In this document: positions 11,436 through 22,108 of the stretch, piece by piece
Numbering within the stretch: the first letter of the stretch is position 1
Layout: the number at the start of each line of letters is the position of its first letter
NCBI GenBank assembly: GCA_019400425.1
Contig: JAFREE010000067.1
Location: forward strand, 60,163 to 124,162
Origin: Hymenochaete sp. R1
Taxonomy: Eukaryota; Basidiomycota; Agaricomycetes; Hymenochaetales; Hymenochaetaceae
Direction of reading: 5' to 3'
Length of the DNA: 64,000 nt
Notes under the pieces: generated by a model
What the model was told of the DNA's origin: nothing
What the model saw: only the letters and a program-made list of their open reading frames with translations
Database searches by the model: none
Program-made: the position numbers and the translations under genes

Positions 11436-13845
11436 TTAAGCTCCAATCCAGGTGATTGGTACTACTTTACGTGGCACCAGAACACGGAGATGTTCTCCGT
11501 CAAACTCTGCTCGGACACGAGCGAGGTCAGCGTCATATCCAAACGATATTCGACGTTCAAAGTGACCTAGACAAATTGAAGTCAATACTTGAGTCTATCT
11601 ATCTGGAACGACATCACTACTCACCTCCGCCGGCCTCCCACGAGTCAGCGGCAACGTGCAAAATGCGGCGGCGGCGTGTCGAAAGCATACTATAAATAGA
11701 AAATGAAACGAATTTAATAAAAGACTATCTTCAAAAACTCAATCGATCATTGCTCACATGGCGTCCCGCCTATATCCAGGCAACCTCACGATCAGCCGAT
11801 ATTCCGAATCACTCGTTTCCACCGTGATATAGCTATCTGCGGGCGGGGGTGCATGACTCAAGAAAGGTTCGTACGGTGCGCTCCTACGTTTTCCTTCTTT
11901 CTCGGCGAGCGTCTGTATGTCGCCTTCGTTCTCTGGTGGAGGTGGCGGAGAATGCACGGTAGGCGGTGTTGGAGGGGGAAGAGATGAGCTCGACGAGCTG
12001 ATTTGTGAGGATGAGGAAAGCATGGTGGAAACGGTGGAGGCCGAATCCGCGGCGGATACTCGGGGGTTGCGTCGGCCATGTCGGTCAGCTGACTCGAAAA
12101 GGGCGGCGAGGGACCCTGGGGAGGATAATGAGGATGACCTTTCCTGTAAGTTCGTCAGGCTAGACGGGTAACCAGGCTGAGAATCCCGCTGATAATTGGT
12201 TTCAGACCCGTCGTTATCCGGACCCATGTACTCCATTTCTTCCACTGCTGGCAAGCCCGTGCTCGCTCTGTTTTGGTTATTCGAGGAAGATGGTGGGAGA
12301 GCGTAAAAGGGCATTTGGGAAGGCAGGGGCAAGCTGGCAGCAGAAGACGGCCGCGTTGGCGTCGGAGAAATAATTTCACATCGATTCTGGTTTTCGAGGA
12401 AGAAGGACGAACACGGGCCCGGATAAGACGTGTGATGGTTTTCCTTCTCCTTCGACGGGGGCAAGTCGCGCGCTTTTGATTTGGACGTCGGAGACTGAAG
12501 AAGCTCCGGACGCAAATGTGAGCTGTCCCAAAAGCCTGCATTTCTGTGCTCGTTCCGGACGAAATCGGGCGACGTTCGACTGAAGAAGGGTCCGTCATGG
12601 CCCTCGCTAACACTTTTGTACGTCATCAAATCGCTGGACAGTGACGGGCTCATCGCCGCCGCCCCAGTCTCGTCTGTGTGCATCGGGGAGGAGGGCAGGC
12701 CGGAGGAGGCATAGTAAGGATCTTGAACCTGGCCCGAAGTGCCGGGCGATGGCACATAGTTCGCTGCTGTGGCGGAATGCACGACGTCGTGGGGAGCGAT
12801 TCCCGGGCTCCGTGGGCGGGAAGAGACGACGGTAGTTTCGGAATCAGTTCGGGCGACGGACGCTCGCTGGCTATCGCGACCGTCGGAGATCGTTGGGGAC
12901 AGAAGGTGGTAGGATAAAGGAGACGGAAAGGGCACTTCTCGAGGAGTGTCTGCAGACGAATGTCGTTTGTTGAAACTGGACTGTCTTTGCTGTAACGACG
13001 GACGACCTTGACGGTTAGGCGACTGTTGTTGCTGCTGTTTCGTTTCTTGAGCTGTCGGTTTGAAATCTAGAGGTAGAATGATAGAGGAAATTTTCGAAAA
13101 GTAAGCTTCAGATCGTACAGGATGGTGTTTTCAAGAAGACAAGATGGGATAAAAGATGAGTTGGAAGGAAGGAGAAGAGGATGAAGCGCGTAACGCATGT
13201 GCCCACGGCAAACTCGGAAACACGTCCCGAAAACAAATTGACCGCAGGGTCGAACGACGCGACTTTCCACCACTACCACACACAACTTGAACTGAGCAGC
13301 ACTTTGCTGCTCTCTGTGCGAAAACACAGAACGTGACCGTGAATGCAATGAATGAAGAAGATAAAAGAAGAATAAATAGACAAATAAAAATTGCGTTTGT
13401 GGAGATGCGACTCGAATGGGGAGAGCGTGAAAGAGGGAAGTGGAGTGGGATATTGAATGTGGCTGGGCCCACATACGCAAAGGTCGAGCCCCCAGATGTG
13501 GTGTCACCTCGTCGTCGCCGCTGCTGCCGTCGTTTGTTGAAGCTCGAAAGACGAAGAGGACCGGGAAAAAAGAAGGAAAGAAGTAACGGAAACGGGACGG
13601 ATGAACGGCCCCTCCCCCTCCTCGTGGATGAGCGTGCCTCATAGTGAGAGAGCGGGGTAAAAAGCAGGCAAGCAAGCCGAAGACTGACCGAAATAGGAGC
13701 TGCCGGAGGGAGTCCGGGCTGCTGTCGAGAGCAGCGAGGGCGAGATGAGCGAGCTCTGAGGCTGCTCCGGGCGATGTTGACGAGCTGCGCTGTCTATACC
13801 GTCGATGTCGTGGTTAGAGTCTGAGAAGACGTGGTGGAAAGGCAT
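11436..13845 (-). CDS. alpha-crystallin (Hsp20-like) domain protein with long disordered N-terminus
   Basis: Model: complement(join(11436..11566,11625..11689,11758..13066,13689..13845)), 553 residues. Residues 1 to about 450 are Ser/Pro/Gln-rich and without domains. The last 105 or so residues form an alpha-crystallin-like domain: SYITVETSDSEYRLIVRLPG, then a basic strand (STRRRRILHV), then HFERRISFGYDADL and RAEFDGEHLRVLVPRK. This resembles Hsp20 chaperones, with an unusual order of 80% linker and 20% chaperone domain. The frame joins exactly across all three introns (622, 68 and 58 nt). The 622-nt first intron is long for this window but has GTCAGT and CTAG ends and restores a split Asp codon. 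The role may be a chaperone or scaffold; classic small Hsps are about 150-200 residues, so a stress role is not assured. Confidence 0.82.
13067..13688 (-). other. long (622 nt) first intron of the alpha-crystallin gene
   Basis: This intron is CT-rich on the coding strand, with donor GTCAGT and acceptor CTCTAG. It is about ten times the usual intron length here. The open frames inside it (for example minus strand 13131-13675) are low-complexity Ser/Phe/Arg translations, and I see no convincing nested gene. Confidence 0.7.
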
Positions 13846-14103
13846 CTGGAGATGGACTACGACTAGCGACTACTACTAGCGTAGCGTAGTGGATGGCGTA
13901 CGCGGTAAGAGGACTCCCCTCTCAGCCGGACTCTCTCTTTCCAAATTGTACTCACGAGAGATTACATCATACCCACGTGATTATCACTCTCACACGACTC
14001 TCACGTGAGTGGCTTCTTCAAGTCTACTACTTTATTTTCTTAATTAATATTAATATTGGATTTATTGAAAACACAAGCTTAAGCTGGCATACTCTACTCT
14101 ACA

Positions 14104-15765
14104 CTACGCTACTGGTCGCTTCGGAATCACCTTCAGCTTCTCCTCCACAAGCTCCTTAAACTCCTCTCGCAAGATCGCCTCCCGCCGCTCTTTCTCCTCC
14201 TTCTGCAGCTTCAATATCCCCCGCTTCTCTTCCGCACTAATAACCTGGTTCTCCTTCCGCATCCGCACCGCGTTCATCCGTCGATGTCGGCTCCCGCTCA
14301 TAACATATCCAACAGCCTCATAGTTGGCAATCTCGTCCGACGTCAGCCCAATCTCTCCTCGCCGAGGGATACGCGAGTCCGTGTCGCCCTCCTGCAAGAA
14401 CGCAGCCATCGCACTGCCTTCTCCACGTAGCAACGCCCCACCGTACTCTCGCTCGTTCACCTTCTTTCCCGTCAACGTCACCGCAGGCTGTGGTCCCACC
14501 TCGTCCCCGTCAGAATCCTCCTCCATAGCATCCCGTTTCGCAAGGGCGCCTGCGCCTGACATTGCTGGGGGCGCTGGAGCCATACCGCCTGAAGCGGGTG
14601 CGAATGTCTCCTGTGGAGGCTTCTCGACCCAATCATCTTCCTCCTCCTCGTTCGACCTCGGAGGTGTGGGGCTCTGGCTGCTGTGTCGACTTTGGCGCTT
14701 GCTTTTCTCGTCATCCCTCTCCCGCCTCTCACGGCTTCTTCCATTTTCCTCCTCACTGCTTTCTACACTCCCCTGTTCGCGCCTATGTCGGGACCGATGA
14801 TCACGTTCGTCCTCAGAGTCTTCGTCATACGACTTTTCGCGCCTGTGCCTTCTGCGCTTCCGGTCATCCCTATCTCTGTCCTTCTCCTTCTCTCTTCTTT
14901 TCCGGTCTTTTCGACGCCGTCTTTCTCGTTCATCAGAGTCGTCTGAATCGGATGGTGAGAGAGTGCGTTTTCGGCGTTTGCTCGACCGCTTATCCTTCTT
15001 TTTCTTCTGTTCGTCACTATCATACCCCAAATTTCGTTAGGCGCAGTACATTTGACCAAGTAGACAATGTCACTCACTCATCGAGCGTCTCTTCCTTCGG
15101 TGAGGGTGGCCAAATATCCACATGCTTCCGTTCCCTCTCCATTCGTCGACTGAATCAAATGACAAGAAAATCATAATCATGAGCGCCTATCTCCATACCG
15201 GAAAAAGCCAATCGCAAACGTACCTCGCGAAGTAATCATCCCCACCAGACGCATCAAACCCACCCTTCTGGCCTCCCCCATTCCTCCGTGAACCGTACAT
15301 ATCATTAGATGGAACACGGAACCCATCCGCATCCACACCCCCATTTCCGTTCCCATTCGCGTTTTGATATTGAGATGAAGGGATATGAGGCGGTTCCTCG
15401 CGTCTGTAAGCCCCATACTCCGGACTCCGCCTGCGTGGGTACGGGTGCGAGTGCAAGTCTCGAGAAGGTGTCCGTTCGCGTTCGCGTTCCTGATCAGGCG
15501 TTGACCGTCGTCGAGGGTAACGAGAACGGGAGTCGCGTTCGTCGCTGCGACTTCGACTGCGACTACGACTAGATTCGATACTCCTCTCTCTTTCCCGTTC
15601 TCGTTCCCTCGCCCGGTCTTCTCGATGTCTGTCCTCGTCACCTTCCCTCATTCTATCCCGGTCCCTCCGACCCCGAGGCTCCGCGTCACGCTCACGGTAG
15701 CTTGGTCGGTCGTAGCCGTTTCCGTTTGGTATTTGTGCAAGTCTGCTAGGATGGATTGTCGCCAT
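14104..15765 (-). CDS. NKAP: NKAP-like spliceosomal protein
   Basis: Model: complement(join(14104..15016,15078..15149,15224..15765)), 508 residues. The N-terminal two thirds are Arg/Ser/Asp/Glu-rich (RS and RE repeats). A linker YFASRRMERERKHVDIWP matches the conserved central segment of NKAP. The last 100 residues form the conserved C-terminal domain (PF06047): YGGALLRGEGSAMAAFLQEG, IPRRGEIGLTSDEI, then YVMSGSRHRRMNAVRMRKEN. The animal protein is an RNA-binding factor of the spliceosomal C complex and of transcriptional repression; fungal copies are thought to act in splicing. The introns are 61 and 74 nt. The start is the ATG at 15765, with stop codons upstream in frame. It lies head-to-tail with the FKBP gene. 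Confidence 0.94.
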
Positions 15766-16148
15766 TTAGGAAAATGATAATGTCGTAGGATGGAATTGGA
15801 GGCCAGTAACCAACCGTAGGGGCGAGGAAGGATGGCGACTGAGTAGGCTTTGAAGTTGCGGGTGTTGAAGCTTGATCCTCTCGGAACGGCGTTCGTGACG
15901 TGACTATCGTGACGTTTGTGACAGAGACCGTCGATCAGACGCAAATGGAAACTCTGATTCAAGAAATCAGCAATCAGTTCTCGCGTGCTTCTTTTCTCGT
16001 TCTCAAAGCCAGAGTCGACTTGAACTTCGGGCCCTGGCTTGGACACAATATTGATGTTGAAACGTTGTCGCAAAAAACAGCAACGTATAGGACGAGAGTC
16101 AAGTAACCATTTCATTATAAATCCTTAATTTTACACGACAATGCACAT
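15766..16148. other. NKAP promoter and FKBP 3' region
   Basis: A 383-bp gap between two minus-strand genes. It must hold the FKBP terminator and the NKAP promoter. No other feature is visible. Confidence 0.6.
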
Positions 16149-16870
16149 CTACAGCTCATCCTTTACCTGCGCCTTATTGACATTCAGAAGTTCGACGTCG
16201 AAGACAAGCGTGGAGTGTGGAGGGATGACTTTACCAAACCCTCTGCTGCCTGAGAAAGCACCATGTCATCAGTTCGCTAGACAAGCACACGTTTTGACGA
16301 GTGCAGCAAAAAACTCACCGTAAGCCATCCCTGGCGGGATCGTGAGCGTGCGTTTCTCGTTCTGGCACATGCCTTTGAGACCCTTTTCCCAGCCCGAGAT
16401 GACCTGTTGGGCCCCAACTAGAGTTCATGGCAATAAATATATCATCGAAAAACAAGTTGAAAAGTAATAGTTTAAACACTCACGTCTGAGACTGAACGGC
16501 GTTCCTCGATTCAAGCTTTGAATTAAAGAGTGAGCATGAACCTATACTTCCTGTGCGAATTGCAGGTTTGCAGGTCCGCGATGGGCCTTTACCTTGAATC
16601 AAAGACACTCCCATCCGAGAACAGCTTCCCGGTCTGCCAAAAAGAAACCACGTGTCGTAAGTATACCACCCCTTTTGCGTAATAATCGCGGCAGTAGTAC
16701 GCCAAGTCGAAACGCACATAATGAACCTGAATGTCGTCCCCAGACTCCGCCTTGACCGTACAAACTTCCGGGGCAAATGTCGTCACGATCTGCAGGTCCG
16801 TGGGAGGCTCTTCCGCCAGTACGACAAGTGCAGGGAGTGCGAGAACAGAGAGCCAGGAAAAGAGCTTCAT
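16149..16870 (-). CDS. FPR2: ER-resident FKBP-type peptidyl-prolyl isomerase ending in KDEL
   Basis: Model: complement(join(16149..16249,16319..16417,16484..16515,16593..16633,16718..16870)), 141 residues. Signal peptide at residues 1-23 (hydrophobic core [17 protein letters not shown]). One FKBP domain follows: [50 protein letters not shown], then the C-terminal strand [10 protein letters not shown]. The active-site residues expected for FKBP12-type folds (Tyr, Phe-Asp, Val-Ile, Trp, Tyr) are all present. The protein ends in VKDEL, an ER-retrieval signal, so it should act on folding proteins in the ER lumen, as FKBP2/Fpr2 does. Four introns of 66-84 nt all join in frame, one flanking a 32-nt exon. 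An ATG at 16894 would add 8 residues before the signal peptide and is less likely. Confidence 0.95.
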
Positions 16871-17287
16871 TATGAGATAGAGGGATGAGGTCAAGTTTTA
16901 ACTTGACAATGAAACGCAGTGACACGTCTCACACGCGCGATCCAAATGCCAGCGCGTCTCGGGACAAATAAAGAACGCGCAAATAACTCAAAACTGATCG
17001 GCTGGTGCACCGCATTTCATCGAACGGAAGTAGCAGACTACCAGTAAGTCATTGACCGCGAGCATAAATAACATCGATGCTCTGCTAGTGTCGGTAACAT
17101 AAGCAAGTTTTGGTTATCAAAAGAAGTGCAATCTCTTGATGAGACACAAGTATTCACACGTCACTGGGAAAAATATATCAAAATTCATCTACTTCTACTT
17201 CTACTAAAGCTGGGCTACGAGCAATCTCCTTTACAGTACAAGAGAAGAGGATCGTTCATAGCAGGGCTACTTGATGTCTTCATAACC
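16871..17287. other. FKBP promoter and 3' region of the first family-P gene
   Basis: A 417-bp gap between same-strand genes. I see no additional gene or repeat in it. Confidence 0.6.
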
Positions 17288-18820
17288 TCACTTCTGAGAT
17301 TTTTCTTGACTTCCTTGGTGAATATCAGTATCCCGGCTCTTCCTCTTCTTCGGGTTCACAATCGTGTCCCATCCCAGCCGAGTTCTATCATAGTTAGCGG
17401 TAAGATGAGCGCCTTTCTCAAAGTCAACATCCGTGAATACACGCTCGAGTCTTAACTCGGACTCCTTTCGTTTCTCATCATAGTACTTGGCCAAGATCTG
17501 GTCTGAGATACTATCAGAGTGCTGCCTACAGTCTATCGCGTGGAATTCCATGGTAATCAGTCGCCTGCTCACGTCTTTTGACTGTAAATTGACTCCAGGG
17601 GGGTGGCAGACGGCAAGCTGGTTGATTATGAACAGCTTCGTTTCGCAAATGCAAGCAGCTTTAATGTCTTCAGCCCAGTTATCATCGATATGTGGGCCAA
17701 CATATGTCGAACTGGAAGCCGATGATGTTATAAGCTGCTTAAGATTGTCGGTGAACTTCTCAATGTTCTTATTTCGGGGATTGAAAGGCGAAATTGATAC
17801 GCCAGGATAAGACGGTTCCTCGATTTCTGCCAGTTCACGATACTTGTCGCGCAAGATGTTTCCAAAATCATTGATTGCCTGTATCAACTTCTCCGCGGCC
17901 TCTGCAGCACCAGTCGGTAGGCTTGTTGGGACGAGGCCGAGAATGTGGTCAAGCATCCCAGGAAGAGCGTCGCGCTTTCCTTTTCCTTTCAAGGAAGCCG
18001 ATGCTTGTTCAGAATCCGCATCAATCAGACCGAGTTTCACCTTCTGCGGCGTGTCTATTGAGGCGTGGCTGCAGTTCTCGAAGTCGAGATCGCTAATGTG
18101 CTTGCTACAAGCCCGTTCTAGATATGCCAGCCCATTTAAATAGTATCTTGCCACATGCGTGTCGCGAGCAAGCTCAAGCAGCATATGTTGCACAGGTCTG
18201 GGACGTTTCTCTAGTTCTTCCTGGTATACGCTCGATCCAGCAATCTGAATCTCTCGTTTAATCTTTTCTCGATTCGGAAGGCTTCCCTTTAGAATATCAG
18301 CATGCTTCATGCACCAAGAGTCGAATGCCTTTTCGAATAGTGCACTAGCTTCCTGCTTGCAGGTTCTAGCATGGATCTCCATAGCTCCCATTAGACTCTT
18401 CTTCTGTGCCGCATCAGAATGGCTGCTTGTAGAGACCAAGTGTAAGCGTATGTGCGTGAGGTAAAATAGCCTAGTCTCACAGATTGAAGCAGCTTTGATG
18501 ATTTCCCTTCGCCATGCTGACAAGCCATGATCATGACCGAACATACGAGTAACAATCGTTTCCACCGAACGCTGCCGACCATCAATCAACTTGCGGTATT
18601 CGTCAAATCGGTCGTTTGGGGTTTCTTGCAAGGCTTTCTTCTTTTCGTTTAGTTGAGTCTCCAATTCTTCAAGCGCGCGGCTCAACATATGAGCATCACT
18701 CTTCAGCTGCTGTTTCGAGTCACTGAATGTTGGAACAATCTTCATACGGATGTAATCAAGCATGTTTTCATGCGGAGCAGGTGGATGAGAGTGGGTGAGA
18801 AAGATCTTGAGGTCGTCCAT
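17288..18820 (-). CDS. family-P orphan protein, two-unit member (copy 1)
   Basis: A single uninterrupted frame of 510 residues, with no intron. I do not recognise the family. The protein is a tandem of two related units. Unit A has a helical segment (about residues 44-66), then AASICETRLF (Cys114-Glu115), MEIHARTC (Glu148, His150, Cys154), SDLDFENCSH (residues 243-252) and KLGLID. Unit B repeats the order: KAACICETKLF (Cys392-Glu393), MEFHAIDC (Glu425, His427, Cys431), DVDFEKGAH (464-472), RLGW. Unit A carries about 58 extra residues between the His/Cys and Asp-Phe motifs. Each unit is followed by a basic patch (KGKGKRD near 278; KKRKSRD near 491) that could be a nuclear signal. There is no signal peptide or membrane segment. 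The same gene type recurs at 48050 and 50408, with a shorter form at 42580. Function unknown. Confidence 0.87.
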   Translation of the reverse strand: MDDLKIFLTHSHPPAPHENMLDYIRMKIVPTFSDSKQQLKSDAHMLSRALEELETQLNEKKKALQETPNDRFDEYRKLIDGRQRSVETIVTRMFGHDHGLSAWRREIIKAASICETRLFYLTHIRLHLVSTSSHSDAAQKKSLMGAMEIHARTCKQEASALFEKAFDSWCMKHADILKGSLPNREKIKREIQIAGSSVYQEELEKRPRPVQHMLLELARDTHVARYYLNGLAYLERACSKHISDLDFENCSHASIDTPQKVKLGLIDADSEQASASLKGKGKRDALPGMLDHILGLVPTSLPTGAAEAAEKLIQAINDFGNILRDKYRELAEIEEPSYPGVSISPFNPRNKNIEKFTDNLKQLITSSASSSTYVGPHIDDNWAEDIKAACICETKLFIINQLAVCHPPGVNLQSKDVSRRLITMEFHAIDCRQHSDSISDQILAKYYDEKRKESELRLERVFTDVDFEKGAHLTANYDRTRLGWDTIVNPKKRKSRDTDIHQGSQEKSQK

Positions 18821-18876
18821 AGTTGATCGGGGGACGCAAAAGTACTAGTGTGCCGCTCAGACGCCATCCATCTTTT

Positions 18877-19233
18877 TTATGCTAGAATGAAATCGTGCAA
18901 AGGGACCATGGACCGATTCGAACCTGGAAATGCCTTTTCTTTATCTTGCTCCATCCATATGCGACGAATGCATTGTAGACTAGCGATAGTGCGTGAGCAA
19001 TCTAGCTTTATTTAAAGAGAGAAAGGCTCACATTTGCACATCATTTCTTGGTGAAGCCATGCGTAGGAGTCGCTGGATTGCGGAGCTATGTTGCAGGCGA
19101 GAGTCATCCTCGAAAAGTTGAGATAGGACTGTGGAGTCGGCGCAGAGAAAACATTATAACAGAGCGTACGATGAGCACGAGACTCACAAAACTCCATTAG
19201 CCGTGTTGCGTTTGTGCAAAGCACGACGTCCAT
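18877..19233 (-). CDS. possible small unknown protein (81 residues, three exons)
   Basis: Candidate model: complement(join(18877..18979,19032..19128,19188..19233)). Starting at the ATG at 19233, two introns of 59 and 52 nt with GTGAGT/CACAG and GTGAGC/GCTAG ends join three short frames into 81 residues. The result begins MDVVLCTNATRLMEFFLSQL and ends LHDFILA. No family is recognised. Its stop lies only 56 nt before the start of the family-P gene on the same strand, so it could also be a remnant of a larger gene or a transcribed leader. The evidence is frame continuity across two good introns and nothing more. Confidence 0.4.
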
Positions 19234-19642
19234 GTTTCAAGCGATATGAATTAGCAGTAGCAAAGTTAGTTTGCATCCATATCTTGGAACCTGTCGTTCG
19301 ATAAGTACGTTTTATCGGCTACTCTTGCTCTAGGAGCATTTTTCACCATGATTAGTGAACCAACGTAGTCAATTGCGTCTTAGGCATGTTCATGAAATTA
19401 GTGTAAAATGGAGTCTCTGCTGTTACGGTGGCCCTGGTCGGGTCGGGTGAGACGTTTGAATCGACGTGACACGCAGGATCATCGGCAGCAAAAACAAGAA
19501 GGTCTCAGCACGTGATAATTTGAACTAGAAGTACTATACAGTATTACATAAAAGCCTCTACTCCTCCTTCCTAATCCGTCACTGCAAGTTGAGTCCATTG
19601 ACGGCCATACGTTCACAGCGACCACGCACCAACGAGCACACA
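19234..19642. other. divergent promoter region upstream of eL39
   Basis: About 400 bp between the small candidate gene (-) and RPL39 (+). It contains an E-box-like CACGTG near 19510 and otherwise nothing I can name. Confidence 0.5.
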
Positions 19643-20000
19643 ATGGTGAGCAAAACTGCTGCTCGACTCAATGTTATCTGTGCCAACTAGCTACTGTGTC
19701 TAGCCATCCCAAAAGACTTTCCGCACGAAGCGCATCCTCGCGAAAGCAGGCCGCCAGAACAGGTTTGTCGACTTCTTTCTGACAATGCACCTGCATCGAT
19801 TTTCATTCTTTGTCTTCCGTTAGGCCTATTCCCCAATGGTTCCGTCTGAAGACGGGCAACAAGATCCAGGTGTGCACCAAATTTGACCAGCTTGTACTCT
19901 CGAGAGCAAAAGTTAACGCAGCGTATCCTCTATCTCTTGTTGCGTCAACCAGTACAATGCTAAGCGCCGACACTGGAGACGCACGAAACTCAACATCTAA
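19643..20000 (+). CDS. RPL39: 60S ribosomal protein eL39
   Basis: Model: join(19643..19645,19704..19762,19824..19869,19953..20000), 51 residues, exactly the family length. The first exon is only the ATG, followed at once by a 58-nt intron, a layout common for eL39 in fungi. The protein starts MPSQKTFRTKRILAKAGRQN, continues PIPQWFRLKTGNKIQ and ends YNAKRRHWRRTKLNI, covering the whole conserved sequence. It lines the peptide exit tunnel of the large ribosomal subunit. The introns are 58, 61 and 83 nt. There is no ambiguity about the identity. Confidence 0.98.
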
Positions 20001-20848
20001 ACCGTGGCTTCGCCATCCGTTTTTGTCTCTTATACTGTCGCATATGTGGCATGTACGTCTGGCCCCCTCGTTCATGGCTGGATCTTTCACAAGAGTTGTA
20101 CTTTGTTGATATTCGATACTGCATGCTCCATCGCAATCATTTCATTTTGCTTCCAATTTGATCCTGATTCAACAGCTGCTCTCGTGATTTCAATAAGCGC
20201 CCGCGATAACTGGTCCACATGCTCAACATCATCGCCTTGAGTAAATTCATTCTCACGTTAAATGCCACTGTCTCACAATCAGCTGCGGAATCATCCAGAA
20301 TCATTTACGTTAATCCTATTTGATAAACACAATCACCCTTGTTGATTAGCGACTCGATTCTCCCCTGTTTCTCTGCGCCTTAAGCCGGCTCAGCGCATCA
20401 TCCTACTCGTTCGACTGATCTATTTTGAGTCTGGGTCAAAGTGCTCCATGGCATTGCTTTCGGAATTCCGACCACGATCATCTAGGAACGCAATCAAGAC
20501 TCATCAGTGCACTTACAATAGGTACGGTCGCGTGGCAGTTTCTCTTGTATTCGTCATATTACCTTTTGTAGGCAATCGGTTGCTCGCATCAAAAGAAGGC
20601 GGTCCTTCGGCTAGAAATCTGGTTTTCAAAAAACAGATACCGAGTCATGTCAAAAATGCTCGATTATGAATCCTTGGGTGTTTCTCTGGGGCAGTGTTTC
20701 TTAGGTTCCGGGGGCGCAATCATACTCAATACAGCCACGGAAGTATAAATATCAATCCTTGTTTCGCCATCCACACCAGCTATTCATCGTTTCTCTACTT
20801 GGAACCACCAGCTTCGCACCTATTTCTCAGTGAATCTCAGCTCTCGAG
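20001..20848. other. intergenic region after eL39
   Basis: This region holds the eL39 3' region and the promoter of the DUF6699 gene. Fungal ribosomal protein genes sometimes carry snoRNAs in introns or flanks, but I could not identify C/D or H/ACA boxes here with confidence. Confidence 0.5.
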
Positions 20849-22108
20849 ATGTCTGAGCCCGTCAGGGAGCGACGAGTACGTTGGGCCGAGCGACTCGCTA
20901 CATCGTACGACGATGAAACTGGCACATTCATCCCCCCCACACCCCTGCATACGCCAATCCTTCTGCCTGCCGATGATGTATCGTCTGTGGCAGATTCAGC
21001 GTCCCCCGCCACACCTGCAACGAACATCTCCTCTCTCGTCAGTGAACCTCGGGTCAGAGCGTCTCCGATTCCATTTTCGCCGCCTCATCGTGGCCGAGGC
21101 GAACCGCCTATCCGGAGCCCAGATAGGCGATCATGGACCCACGAGCAATCGTCGACTCGTCCTAATGCCCTTGGTATGTCGGGACTGCCTCAGAGCCTCT
21201 CACCTTTGAGTCCTCGAGGCCAAGCTCAACGCAGGCTATCAAATGCTTCTCATACGCGGAATCGCTCCGACCAGAGTGTTCAAAGTGACGTTTCGACGCT
21301 ACACTTCTTCCTCGCCAATTCGCATTCAACAAGATTGATCTGGAATGCTATCGATACGCCTTCGGACGACAGTGTTCATTTGCGTAATCCTGACCGGACG
21401 TTCTCTGCAGTCCCTCCAGAACAATTGCACGAGGCAGCAACGTTTCCGCCCACGCGGGAGATGCGAATCCACTGCTCACTTCACTCTAATTGGGAGCCAT
21501 TATCTATCACAGTCAGAGACCGCGACGTGGGGCAAGGTTCTGGATCTGGGACTTCAAGGTCTGGCGACTCTCCCCGTAGTGCCTCCTCTCGGAGCTCCAT
21601 TGATGGCCCGGATTACATTACAGTCCAAGACGTCATTATCGAAGTTTACAGATACCTTCGCCGCCGCATGACTCACGCCGAATACGATGCCCTCGCGAAC
21701 TTGCCTGTTCCGGGTATGAAGGATTCGGTGGCGCGTGCTTTCTACGACCGTTGCGAAGTGGAAGATAGAAGAGCTGCTACCGCCGCTGCAGCTGCGCGGA
21801 ACTCATCTCAAGTTCCGAATCCAGCGCTTGAGGCACGAGACACTGCGCGCGCTCATCATGCTTCTAGTCGACATCAACGACCTCGAAGCTCGTCAAACGT
21901 TTTCCAATTACCGGGGAGTTCTTCTTCCGCACCCTCAACGTCCGGATCCCCAACATCGTCCAGCGCCAATCTGGGACCGGCGTCGGCGAGAGATGGGGGG
22001 CTGAGGCGAGTCGATTGCCTGCTCGGTCAGACACAATTCATGAGCCTCGAGCTACTTTCCGTCGCATCTGGCGACTGGATCGTGCGCTTCGGCCCTCGCG
22101 GATCGTGA
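20849..22108 (+). CDS. DUF6699-type fungal protein
   Basis: One exon, 419 residues. The first 150 residues are Ser/Pro-rich and disordered. The middle (about 150-300) looks like the fungal DUF6699 domain: a hydrophobic start (LHFFLANSHSTRLIWNAID), a short segment after PTREMRIHCSLHSNWEPLSITV, then TVQDVIIEVYRYLRRRMTHAEYD. A Ser-rich loop separates the strands. After another disordered stretch the domain closes near the end with RRVDCLLGQTQFMSLELL. The domain is widespread and expanded in Agaricomycetes, and its function is not known. There is no signal peptide. It stands alone, with long intergenic gaps on both sides. Confidence 0.78.
   Translation: MSEPVRERRVRWAERLATSYDDETGTFIPPTPLHTPILLPADDVSSVADSASPATPATNISSLVSEPRVRASPIPFSPPHRGRGEPPIRSPDRRSWTHEQSSTRPNALGMSGLPQSLSPLSPRGQAQRRLSNASHTRNRSDQSVQSDVSTLHFFLANSHSTRLIWNAIDTPSDDSVHLRNPDRTFSAVPPEQLHEAATFPPTREMRIHCSLHSNWEPLSITVRDRDVGQGSGSGTSRSGDSPRSASSRSSIDGPDYITVQDVIIEVYRYLRRRMTHAEYDALANLPVPGMKDSVARAFYDRCEVEDRRAATAAAAARNSSQVPNPALEARDTARAHHASSRHQRPRSSSNVFQLPGSSSSAPSTSGSPTSSSANLGPASARDGGLRRVDCLLGQTQFMSLELLSVASGDWIVRFGPRGS

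Noticed and set aside
13131..13675. Long frames inside the first intron of the alpha-crystallin gene
   Set aside because: Low-complexity Ser/Phe/Arg translations of a CT-rich intron, without start context or family match.
18905..18930. GGTTCGAATC-like T-loop on the minus strand, suggesting a tRNA
   Set aside because: No matching T-stem, acceptor stem or D-arm around it, and it falls inside a spliced frame.
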